Assembly: GCA_016649625.1 (NCBI GenBank)
Contig: JAENXI010000045.1
Span: 1-7,005 of the forward strand
Length of the DNA: 7,005 nucleotides
Source: Candidatus Bathyarchaeota archaeon
GTDB lineage: Archaea; Thermoproteota; Bathyarchaeia; Bathyarchaeales; Bathycorpusculaceae
Reading direction: 5' to 3'
A model generated the notes under the pieces. The model did not search any database and was not told where the DNA came from. It saw only the letters and a program-made list of their open reading frames with translations. The position numbers were made by a program, and so were the translations under genes. Shown here in pieces: positions 1 through 6,256 of this stretch. Each line of letters starts with the position of its first letter. Position 1 is the first letter of the stretch.

Positions 1-24
1 AATATCAATCATAAAAAGAATTAC

Positions 25-60
25 TTTTTATAAAAAACTCCATATTATTCATAAAAAACT
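25..60 (+). promoter_or_regulatory. Possible promoter of the asnA-pckG operon
   Basis: An AT box reading TTTTATAAA at 26-34 resembles an archaeal TATA element and lies about 90 nt before the first start codon. With the usual archaeal spacing of about 25 bp, transcription would begin near 55-60 and leave a leader of about 60 nt. The 10-mer ATAAAAAACT occurs twice, at 30-39 and 51-60, exactly 21 bp apart. Such AT-rich repeats arise easily by chance in this sequence, so the call is tentative. Confidence 0.3.
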
Positions 61-121
61 TATTAGCCACCAATCCATTACTACTAACAGAAAAAGAGTA
101 AGTAACAATAGAGGATTTACC

Positions 122-1090
122 ATGATCGACCAATTTAATGCAACAAATTTTCCAAAATCATTGGACAAATTAACAGAAAGCGAAATAAAAAGAAAAGCTT
201 GCATAGCAAAAGTTATGACTTTCACACTAAGAAATCTCACCTCACAATTCGTTAATAATGGATTTGAATGGGTTTTGCCAGTAACTCTTTCACAATCAAC
301 TGATCCCTTATGGCCTGATCCAGGAGCATCAATAGAAAAACGTATTGAAGTAGATATCTATGGAAAAACTGTAAGAACTACAGCTAGTATGATTATCCAT
401 AAATTGATAGCCGCATCTACAGCGTATTCTAAATTGTTCATACTGTCACCAAATATAAGAATTGAAAAAGCAGAACGAGCTAAAACTGGAATGCACATCT
501 ACGAATTTAATCAACTAGATTTTGAAATTAGAGGTGCTTCATCAAAAGATGTAATGGTTTTAGTTGAAGATGCTATAGTTAATTTGGTCACAAGTTTGCA
601 CCAAGATATGAAAGAAGAATTAATCACTCTTTGTACAGTTGATACAATTAAAATTCCAAAAAAACCATTCAAAATCTATGATAGAAGTGATCTTGAAACA
701 GAATATGGAGAAAACTGGGAAGAAGAAATTTCAAAAGAAAGTACTGAACCAATATGGATTACTAACATTCCACGGGAGTTCTATGATTTTGAAGATTTTA
801 AAACAGGAAAATGGGACAATTACGATCTATTCTTACCCAAATTTGGTGAAACATTATCTGGTGCCAAAAGAGAATGGGAATACGAAAAAATAATAAAAAA
901 AATCGAAAGAGATAATGTTGACAAAGAAAACTACAAAGTAGTGCTGCAACTATCTAAAGAAGGAAAACTTAGGCCTACTTCAGGAGGAGGAATTGGTCTG
1001 GAGCGGTTAGTTGGTTGGATAAGTGGAGCTAAACATATAGCTGAAACACAACCATTCCCAAGAATACCTGGAATAGTTCACGAATTATAA
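122..1090 (+). CDS. asnA: Archaeal asparagine synthetase A (AsnRS/AspRS-related)
   Basis: A predicted cytosolic enzyme making asparagine from aspartate, ammonia and ATP through an aspartyl-adenylate. At 322 aa it is essentially a class II aminoacyl-tRNA synthetase catalytic core. There is no N-terminal OB-fold anticodon-binding domain, which is the mark of the archaeal synthetase that descends from AsnRS/AspRS. Motif 2 is visible around residues 109-135 (R113, E115, then H125 and the EFNQLDFE stretch at 128-135). Motif 3 is the glycine-rich GGGIGLERL at 288-296 with the ATP-binding R295. The ATG at 122 is preceded by GAGG (111-114) with 7 nt spacing, so the start is well supported. The PEP carboxykinase gene follows after 14 nt with its own ribosome binding site, indicating co-transcription. 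A true AsnRS is the main alternative, but the missing anticodon domain argues against it. The family assignment comes from recognition of the motifs, not from a search. Confidence 0.85.
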   Translation: MIDQFNATNFPKSLDKLTESEIKRKACIAKVMTFTLRNLTSQFVNNGFEWVLPVTLSQSTDPLWPDPGASIEKRIEVDIYGKTVRTTASMIIHKLIAASTAYSKLFILSPNIRIEKAERAKTGMHIYEFNQLDFEIRGASSKDVMVLVEDAIVNLVTSLHQDMKEELITLCTVDTIKIPKKPFKIYDRSDLETEYGENWEEEISKESTEPIWITNIPREFYDFEDFKTGKWDNYDLFLPKFGETLSGAKREWEYEKIIKKIERDNVDKENYKVVLQLSKEGKLRPTSGGGIGLERLVGWISGAKHIAETQPFPRIPGIVHEL

Positions 1091-1096
1091 GAAGGA
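1091..1096 (+). promoter_or_regulatory. Ribosome binding site of pckG
   Basis: GAAGGA directly follows the asnA stop codon and sits 8 nt before the ATG at 1105. It fixes the start of the PEP carboxykinase gene and supports translation from a shared messenger. Confidence 0.6.
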
Positions 1097-1104
1097 CACA
1101 TTAA

Positions 1105-2985
1105 ATGAATAATTATCTGGAAACATTAAAAAATAAATTAACAGAAGTTGACTACAAAAAACTTTGTGCTATAGAAAATCCTAAGGTTCACGAATTTATA
1201 GCAAAAGCTAGTGATCTTTGTCATGCAGAAAAAATCTTCATCTGCAGTGATGATCCCAAAGATATCGACCACATTAGGAAACAAGCCATACTTAGCGGTG
1301 AAGAAAAAGATAGCCTAAAAATAAAAGGGCATACAGTACACTTTGATGGCACCGAAGATCAAGGTAGAGATAGAAAAGCAACAAAATATCTTGTCCCTAG
1401 GGGAACAACGTTTAGCAAAGCTCTCAATCAAATAGATAGACAAGAAGGATTACATGAAGTAAAAGGACTACTAATGGATTCAATGAAAAATCGAACGATG
1501 ATTGTTCGTTTTATCTCATTAGGACCACCAAACTCTGTATTCACAATTTTAGGATTGCAATGCACTGACTCTTGGTATGTTGCTCATGCAGAAGATTTAC
1601 TCTATAGATCAGGATACAAAGTTTTTTGTCAAGCTGAGCCAAATAGAGAATTTTTGCGGGTTCTTCACTCTGCAGGAAAACTAGATAAAAACATGACTAG
1701 TATAGAGGATGATAAAAAAGCAATTTATGTAGATTTCATGGATAGTACAATTTATAGTGTTAATACTCAATATGCAGGCAACTCGGTTGGTTTTAAAAAA
1801 CTAGCATTTCGGCTAGCGATAAGAAAAGCCAATTATGAAGGTTGGCTAGCCGAACATATGATGCTCATGGGAGTTTATGGACCGGGAGGACGTAAAACAT
1901 ACTTTTCAGGTGCATTTCCAAGTGCATGTGGAAAAACATCTACCGCAATGCTTCCAGGTGAAACCATACTAGGTGATGATATCGCATACATTAGAGATAT
2001 CGGGTCAGTTGCAAGAGCTGTCAATGTTGAATCTGGAATATTTGGAATTATCAAAGATGTAAATCCTGAAGATGATGTATCAATCCATAAAGTATTAAAT
2101 AGTCCAGGTGAAATAATTTTTTCTAATATTTTGGTAAAAGATGGCACCCCTTACTGGATAGGAATGGGAGAAGAAACTCCTAAAGATGGACTTAACTTTT
2201 CTGGAGAATGGTATCAAGGAAAAAAAGACTCAAATGGAAAAGAAATTCCTCTTGCGCACAAAAACGCACGTTATGCTGTAACACTTAAGGCACTAAAAAA
2301 TTGTGATCCTGAAATTGATAATCCAATGGGTGTAGAAGTTAGTGGAATAATGTACGGTGGAAGAGATGCAAAAGCGTATGTACCTGTTCAACAGAGTTTT
2401 AATTGGTCGCATGGAATAATCAGTTATGGGGCTTCTTTAGAAACGGAAACAACATTTGCAACGATAGGAAAAGAAGGTGTTCCTGAAATAAACATTATGA
2501 GTATTCAAGATTTCATTTCAATTCCTCTAGGTCAAAACGTATGTAATAATATTGAATTTGGAAAAAGATTAAAGAAAGCACCAATTGTCTTTGGCGTAAA
2601 TTATTTTCTGAGAAACAAAGAGGGCGAATTCTTAAACTCAGTTCAAGATAAGCATGTATGGATAAAATGGATGGAACTTCGTGTCCACGGGGAAGCTGGA
2701 GCTATTAGAGCACCTACCGGATTTCTACCAAAGTACGATGATTTGCAAAAACTTTTTAATCGAATACTAAACAAAGAATATTCAAAAGAAGATTACATTA
2801 AACAATTCACAATTCGAGTTCCAGAAAATTTAGCAAAGATCGAACGTGTACAAAGATTCTACCAAGAAAACGTTGTCGATACTCCTATTGAATTGTTTGA
2901 AATATTAGATCAGCAAAGAAAACGCCTTATTGAAGCGAGAGATAAATTTGGAGAGTATATTTCTCCAGAAAAATTTGAATGGTAA
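1105..2985 (+). CDS. pckG: Phosphoenolpyruvate carboxykinase, GTP-type
   Basis: Interconverts oxaloacetate plus nucleoside triphosphate with PEP, CO2 and nucleoside diphosphate, linking C4 acids to gluconeogenesis. The protein (626 aa) has the normal length for the GTP class. The family core is clear: metal-binding candidates K231/K232 and H251 (in the AEHM motif), the P-loop GAFPSACGKTS at 269-279 with the active-site cysteine C275 and K277/T278, and the metal-binding GDDIAY at 290-295. The conserved substrate-side segment SGIMYGGRDAK follows. The C-terminal segment after GVNYF (497-501) reads LNSVQDKH at 510-517, where vertebrate GTP enzymes carry the phenylalanine-containing WPGFGEN loop that stacks on guanine. 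The residues holding the base must therefore differ, or this is a trait of archaeal members. It is the second gene of an operon with asparagine synthetase, so both enzymes draw on the oxaloacetate/aspartate pool. The assignment to PEP carboxykinase is secure; nucleotide preference is inferred from the family. Confidence 0.93.
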   Translation: MNNYLETLKNKLTEVDYKKLCAIENPKVHEFIAKASDLCHAEKIFICSDDPKDIDHIRKQAILSGEEKDSLKIKGHTVHFDGTEDQGRDRKATKYLVPRGTTFSKALNQIDRQEGLHEVKGLLMDSMKNRTMIVRFISLGPPNSVFTILGLQCTDSWYVAHAEDLLYRSGYKVFCQAEPNREFLRVLHSAGKLDKNMTSIEDDKKAIYVDFMDSTIYSVNTQYAGNSVGFKKLAFRLAIRKANYEGWLAEHMMLMGVYGPGGRKTYFSGAFPSACGKTSTAMLPGETILGDDIAYIRDIGSVARAVNVESGIFGIIKDVNPEDDVSIHKVLNSPGEIIFSNILVKDGTPYWIGMGEETPKDGLNFSGEWYQGKKDSNGKEIPLAHKNARYAVTLKALKNCDPEIDNPMGVEVSGIMYGGRDAKAYVPVQQSFNWSHGIISYGASLETETTFATIGKEGVPEINIMSIQDFISIPLGQNVCNNIEFGKRLKKAPIVFGVNYFLRNKEGEFLNSVQDKHVWIKWMELRVHGEAGAIRAPTGFLPKYDDLQKLFNRILNKEYSKEDYIKQFTIRVPENLAKIERVQRFYQENVVDTPIELFEILDQQRKRLIEARDKFGEYISPEKFEW

Positions 2986-3021
2986 AAAAATACTCTTAAA
3001 ATAAACATAAAAACATCAAAA

Positions 3022-3042
3022 AACCATATATTTTTCTTATTT
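3022..3042 (+). terminator. Possible weak T-tract terminator after pckG
   Basis: About 45 nt past the pckG stop lies a T-rich stretch with T5 at 3031-3035 followed by further T-rich sequence. Archaeal RNA polymerase can stop at U-tracts without a hairpin, and the next gene has its own upstream AT box. The run is short in an AT-rich spacer, so support is weak. Confidence 0.25.
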
Positions 3043-3080
3043 CCAAATATGTTATTCAATTAGTAAAAAATACTGAGTAG

Positions 3081-3118
3081 TGATTCATAATCGTTAATAA
3101 TTAACTTTGATTCATGAA
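3081..3118 (+). promoter_or_regulatory. Possible promoter/operator before the zinc-ribbon gene
   Basis: The 13-nt palindrome GTTAATAATTAAC (3093-3105) is flanked by two copies of TGATTCAT (3081-3088 and 3108-3115). The AT core of the palindrome could itself serve as TATA box. It sits about 35-45 nt before the zinc-ribbon start, which would give a short leader. The palindrome could then be an operator that blocks factor binding. The arrangement is seen directly; the regulatory role is inference. Confidence 0.3.
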
Positions 3119-3137
3119 AGTTTAAAGAAACAAAGGC

Positions 3138-3383
3138 GTGAAAAAAATAATGATGAAAAATAAAGTTCAACATAAAATTGATTTAAAACAAATTAATGGC
3201 GATGGAGCGTTTCCTTGTCCAGAATGTGCAACAATGATTTCTCCAGAGGATGAAAGTGAATCAGTTTACAAAATCGTTAATACTAAAGTTAGCAATAACG
3301 AACTTGTAGAACTCACCATTAAGTGTAACAATTGCAAAACCAATATGAAATTGACTGGTTTTCAACAAACAATAGAAAGCTAA
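3138..3383 (+). CDS. Small zinc-ribbon protein, function unknown
   Basis: An 81-residue soluble protein with two CxxC knuckles, C27/C30 (CPEC) and C63/C66 (CNNC), spaced by 32 residues. This is the layout of a zinc ribbon in which the middle forms the beta strands. The acidic SPEDESE loop follows the first knuckle, and a hydrophobic LTGF ends the fold. I have the impression of a family of short archaeal proteins of this type, but I cannot name it or give a function; nucleic-acid or protein binding is possible. The start is uncertain: GTG at 3138 has AAAGG (3132-3136) only one nt away, whereas ATG at 3150 or 3153 (removing 4 or 5 residues) has it 13 or more nt away. None of these removes a cysteine. 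The gene stands alone, 152 nt after pckG, and converges with the minus-strand membrane gene ending at 3402. Confidence 0.75.
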   Translation: MKKIMMKNKVQHKIDLKQINGDGAFPCPECATMISPEDESESVYKIVNTKVSNNELVELTIKCNNCKTNMKLTGFQQTIES

Positions 3384-3401
3384 AGGATAATACGACAAAG
3401 T

Positions 3402-3616
3402 CTATTGCTCGAGCTTCCGACTTATTGCAAAAAAGACTATCCCTAAAAGAATACCATACACCAACCCGTTAAATAAAGCACTCAGAAAAACAAGAAGACT
3501 ACTTAATCCTTGCCCTAACATTAAAGATAACCAACTACCAGGGAACATTGGAACTGGAATAAGAAGTGAGGCAACTGTAAAAAGTGAAAAAAAAATATAG
3601 TAATTAGCCCTTTCAA
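3402..3616 (-). pseudogene. Small two-helix membrane protein gene, frameshifted at an A9/T9 run
   Basis: On the minus strand a TTG start at 3616 is preceded by GAGAAGGA (3630-3623) with 6 nt spacing. It begins MKGLITIFF and reaches a run of nine T (plus-strand A9, 3587-3595). In the given frame it then degenerates and stops at 3521. A change of +1 or -2 T in the run instead joins it to an open frame that continues to TAG at 3402-3404. That frame reads from about SLFTVASLLIPVPMFPG through a long hydrophobic stretch (SALFNGLVYGILLGIVFF) to the basic-acidic tail AISRKLEQ. The repaired product would be 70-71 aa with two membrane helices (about residues 3-22 and 39-63) joined by a PMFPGSW turn. 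It may be a true pseudogene, a slippage-controlled gene or a sequencing error. The downstream frame alone has an ATG at 3548 (48 aa) but no ribosome binding site there. No function is known to me. Confidence 0.6.
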
Positions 3617-3651
3617 ATTTATTCCTTCTCTTATTGACGTTTTTGTAGATA

Positions 3652-3683
3652 AAAAAAACAATAATAACCCTTATTGTTTTTTT
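3652..3683. repeat. Perfect 13-bp inverted repeat
   Basis: AAAAAAACAATAA (3652-3664) and its exact complement (3671-3683) are separated by the 6-nt loop TAACCC. In either strand the transcript would form a hairpin whose 3' arm ends in seven U. It lies between the divergent membrane gene (start 3616, minus) and the hydrolase gene (start 3824, plus). It could be a bidirectional terminator-like element, an operator, or a hairpin in the leader of the minus-strand gene. Confidence 0.65.
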
Positions 3684-3744
3684 GTTTAACAGAAATACAG
3701 ATTAAGAATTAATTTGTTTAATCACTAAAATTGAATAACTTGAC

Positions 3745-3760
3745 TTAAATAAATTAAATA
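3745..3760 (+). promoter_or_regulatory. Possible TATA region of the hydrolase gene
   Basis: TTAAATAAATTAAATA lies 64-79 nt before the TTG start. It is the best TATA-like element in the spacer and would put the transcript start near 3775-3785. The spacer is AT-rich throughout, so specificity is low. Confidence 0.25.
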
Positions 3761-3823
3761 AGTTTGGATAAAGTTAAAAAAAAAGATGAAATAATCAGTA
3801 AGTAAAAGGAAAATGGTTGTTAA

Positions 3824-4423
3824 TTGGTGAAGATAAAATCTTTTATTGTTGGAGGGCTTTCAACAAATTGCTATATAGTAAGCGATTTAGAAAAAGAAGC
3901 GATAATTATAGACCCTGGAATAGAAACTCATAATGACTTATCAAAAATCACGAATTACATAAAAGAAAACTCGTTAGAAATTAAAGTAATTGTAAACACT
4001 CATGGTCATTCTGACCATATCTCAGGAAATATCATCATTCAGAAGAAATATAATTGTCCAATTTGTATTCATGAAAAAGATGCTCCTTTTCTTGAAAACT
4101 TAATTGAAAGTTCTAGATTACGGAGGTTAATAGAAGGGGATATATTAAGTTTTGGAAAAAGTAATTTAGAAATTATTTCAACTCCAGGCCATACTCCTGG
4201 AGGTATTTCTTTGGTTGGAGAAAAGGTTGTATTTACAGGAGATACTTTATTTTCGAAAGGCATTGGTAGAATGGATTTTCCTGGCGGTTCAAAAATTGAT
4301 ATGAAAAAATCATTGAAGAAAATAATAGCGCTGCCTGAGAAGTACATTGTTTATCCTGGACACGGAAGTTCTTCTACTATTGGAGAAGAAAAAGTCGGAA
4401 ATCCTTTTTTGAATTGGGTGTGA
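3824..4423 (+). CDS. Metallo-beta-lactamase-fold hydrolase, glyoxalase II-like
   Basis: A 199-aa single-domain hydrolase with a complete binuclear metal site: HxHxDH at 60-65 (H60, H62, D64, H65), H123 in STPGHTPGG, bridging D140 in FTGDTLF, and H180 in YPGHG. The GIGRMDFPGG stretch (146-155) is typical of the glyoxalase II/YcbL-like branch, which cleaves thioesters or related compounds. No C-terminal glutathione-binding domain is present and the protein is shorter than true GloB, so the substrate is unknown. An in-frame TAA at 3821 means the start must be TTG 3824 or GTG 3827. The nearest Shine-Dalgarno-like AAAGGA (3805-3810) is 13-16 nt away, so translation may begin from a weak site. The gene appears to be a single transcription unit: divergent from the minus-strand membrane gene and followed by T-tracts. 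Confidence 0.88.
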   Translation: MVKIKSFIVGGLSTNCYIVSDLEKEAIIIDPGIETHNDLSKITNYIKENSLEIKVIVNTHGHSDHISGNIIIQKKYNCPICIHEKDAPFLENLIESSRLRRLIEGDILSFGKSNLEIISTPGHTPGGISLVGEKVVFTGDTLFSKGIGRMDFPGGSKIDMKKSLKKIIALPEKYIVYPGHGSSSTIGEEKVGNPFLNWV

Positions 4424-4484
4424 CCGTCTTTAGAAGTTAAGAAGAGGAAAATATTGTTAATAGGAAAATTTTGATTTTATTGAA

Positions 4485-4501
4485 TTTTTTTAACGTTTTT
4501 T
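4485..4501 (+). terminator. Oligo-T terminator after the hydrolase gene
   Basis: T7 (4485-4491) and T6 (4496-4501) follow one another 61-78 nt after the hydrolase stop codon. Paired U-tracts without a stable GC hairpin are the usual archaeal intrinsic termination signal. Placement between two transcription units supports the call. Confidence 0.45.
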
Positions 4502-4508
4502 GTGTAGT

Positions 4509-4534
4509 TGTGTTTAACACATTTACAATATTGT
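4509..4534. promoter_or_regulatory. Two adjacent palindromes upstream of the secretion ATPase
   Basis: TGTGTTTAACACA (4509-4521; 6-bp arms around one base) is followed three nt later by ACAATATTGT (4525-4534, perfect). They lie 13-38 bp upstream of the TATA-like box at 4547-4557, a position suited to a regulator of the pilus/secretion operon. The symmetry is seen; binding is inferred. Confidence 0.35.
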
Positions 4535-4546
4535 GTATTGAGACGT

Positions 4547-4557
4547 AATATTTAATA
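4547..4557 (+). promoter_or_regulatory. Possible TATA box of the secretion operon
   Basis: AATATTTAATA (4547-4557) precedes the ATPase start by about 37-47 nt. Transcription would start near 4578-4582 and leave a short leader still holding the GGAG site at 4583-4586. Confidence 0.4.
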
Positions 4558-4593
4558 GAGTCTTGGAGCCATCATAAATTACGGAGAACTAAA

Positions 4594-6228
4594 ATGGCAA
4601 AGCTAAAGCTAAAAAAATCCTTCTCGGGATTAAAAAAGCTTAAAAAAATCAACATTCGCTTCAGTAAAAAGAAAAAAGAAATGCACATCCCAATGGGGAC
4701 TCCCAATCCAATTCCCAGGGGTCTTAAAATAATCGAAAAATATCCACTTTACGAACCTTTTTCACATGTTGTAATAGTTCAAAATCCTAAAACAGGCGAA
4801 TTCAACTATATTCTAGATGAACTGCAACTGGATCCCCTTGAAAGAGGCGTATATGAGCGTATTCTCGACATATTACTCGCAGAAATCGAGTCTCCTAAAG
4901 AGGAAATTGCAGATCCAAGAAAGTTTTTTGCTGAAGAAGCAAAAAAAATAGTCGACAAATATAGAATAAGCTTAGGATGGCTTCCAGATGTTTCATGGTA
5001 CAAAATTCTTTATCATGCAGAAAGAGATCTCGTAGGATATGGCAAAATAGATCCATTAATGCGAGACCCAAACATAGAAGATATCTCGTGTGACGGTGTA
5101 GAAAAACCCGTCTACATATGGCACAGAAAATACGAGAGCATAGAATCAAATCTAAGATTTCACAATGATGAAACACTTGACAACACTGTGGTCAAACTCG
5201 TGCACATGGCAGGAAAACACGTTAGCACCGCTTTTCCAATAGTTGACGCCTCACTCCCAGGGAAACACAGACTTGCAGTCTGCTACAGGCGAGAAATTAC
5301 CCCTTTTGGAACAGCTTTCACAATTAGAAAATTCAGAGAAGATCCTTATTCCATAATTGACTTAATCAATATTGGCACATTCTCCGAAGAAATGGCTGCA
5401 TATTTTTGGGTAGCCCTTGAAAACAGATCATCAATCATGGTTCTTGGAGGAACAGCAGCAGGAAAAACAACAGCACTAAACGCTTTAGCCTGTTTAGTCA
5501 AACCGGGAAGCAAAATCATTACAATTGAAGAGACCGCAGAACTCAATTTACCCCACGATAACTGGGTTTCACTAATTGCTCGCCAAAGTTATGGCCTAGG
5601 CGGAAGCAATGTGGGTGAGGTAGCTCTCTTTGATCTTGTTAAGACATCAATGCGCCATCGCCCAGATATTCTGATTGTTGGAGAGATTCGAGGCGAAGAA
5701 GCATACGTTCTATTTCAAGCTTTAGCAACAGGCCACGGTGGTATGGCCACAATGCACGCTGAAAACATAGATTCGGCAGTAAAGCGACTAACATCAAAAC
5801 CCATGGAGATTGCCCCCGCATATATTCCATTAATGAATATTGTACTTTCAATTCAAAGAATTCATTTAATTAAAAATGGCGAAAAAAAGGCAGTCAGAAG
5901 AGTAATCAACGTAAACGAAATAGCTGATTACGAGAAATACCGAACACCAATAAGTTGGGAACCAGCTCAAGACATACATGAAACTCGCTTAGACAAAAGC
6001 GTATTACTAACATCTATTTCCCAAAAAAGAGGAGTAACGAAACAAGAACTCATAGAAGAAATTGGAAAACGCAAAGATGTTCTCCATTGGATGATAGAGA
6101 AAAACATAAGAAGTTACAAAGATGTTGCAGCAATAATTGGAGAATACTACGCCAGACCAAAACAAATTCATGAAAAAGTCCAAACAGAACTGGAGGCAAT
6201 AACAAATACCATTTCTAAAAAATCTTGA
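4594..6228 (+). CDS. Type II/IV secretion system ATPase (TadA/GspE/ArlI family)
   Basis: A cytoplasmic hexameric motor ATPase that drives assembly of type IV pilus-like filaments on the inner face of the membrane. Residues 1-28 are strikingly basic (12 Lys, 1 Arg), probably a flexible membrane- or partner-binding tail. The N-terminal domain includes YGKIDPLMRDPNIEDI (149-164). The linker carries TPFGTAFTIRKF (236-247) with R245. The motor core has Walker A GGTAAGKT (285-292), the acidic box TIEETAEL (310-317), Walker B DILIVGE (358-364) followed by IRGEEA, and the His box GHGGMATMHAEN (380-391). Residues from about 430 form a helical archaeal-type C-terminal extension. The ATG is supported by GGAG (4583-4586) with 7 nt spacing. 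Its membrane partner follows directly. Whether it serves an archaellum, adhesive pilus or Tad-like secretion cannot be decided: no pilin or archaellum-specific gene is in view. Confidence 0.92.
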   Translation: MAKLKLKKSFSGLKKLKKINIRFSKKKKEMHIPMGTPNPIPRGLKIIEKYPLYEPFSHVVIVQNPKTGEFNYILDELQLDPLERGVYERILDILLAEIESPKEEIADPRKFFAEEAKKIVDKYRISLGWLPDVSWYKILYHAERDLVGYGKIDPLMRDPNIEDISCDGVEKPVYIWHRKYESIESNLRFHNDETLDNTVVKLVHMAGKHVSTAFPIVDASLPGKHRLAVCYRREITPFGTAFTIRKFREDPYSIIDLINIGTFSEEMAAYFWVALENRSSIMVLGGTAAGKTTALNALACLVKPGSKIITIEETAELNLPHDNWVSLIARQSYGLGGSNVGEVALFDLVKTSMRHRPDILIVGEIRGEEAYVLFQALATGHGGMATMHAENIDSAVKRLTSKPMEIAPAYIPLMNIVLSIQRIHLIKNGEKKAVRRVINVNEIADYEKYRTPISWEPAQDIHETRLDKSVLLTSISQKRGVTKQELIEEIGKRKDVLHWMIEKNIRSYKDVAAIIGEYYARPKQIHEKVQTELEAITNTISKKS

Positions 6229-6250
6229 GGTATGGTCATTTCGCCTCTTT

Positions 6251-6255
6251 GGAGG
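6251..6255 (+). promoter_or_regulatory. Shine-Dalgarno-like GGAGG abutting the platform-protein start
   Basis: GGAGG ends one nt before the ATG at 6257, closer than the usual 4-9 nt. No in-frame ATG, GTG or TTG stands at a better distance; the next is TTG at 6272, 16 nt away. Initiation may rely on coupling with the upstream ATPase, whose stop is 28 nt before. Confidence 0.4.
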
Positions 6256-6256
6256 A

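Noticed and set aside
49..240. Open frame on the minus strand with a hydrophobic product over the operon start
   Set aside because: It overlaps the asnA start region and ribosome binding site antisense. Its hydrophobicity comes from reading an AT-rich leader in reverse, and it has no clear ribosome binding site.
1875..2147. Minus-strand open frame of 90 codons
   Set aside because: It lies wholly inside the conserved P-loop part of pckG and is an antisense shadow of that gene.
3402..3548. A 48-aa stand-alone membrane protein starting at ATG 3548 on the minus strand
   Set aside because: No ribosome binding site lies before this ATG, and the sequence upstream continues as hydrophobic protein back to the better start at 3616. 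The frameshifted-gene reading explains more.
4895..5176. Minus-strand open frame, cysteine- and leucine-rich
   Set aside because: It is antisense to the N-terminal domain of the secretion ATPase, whose own frame carries all family motifs.
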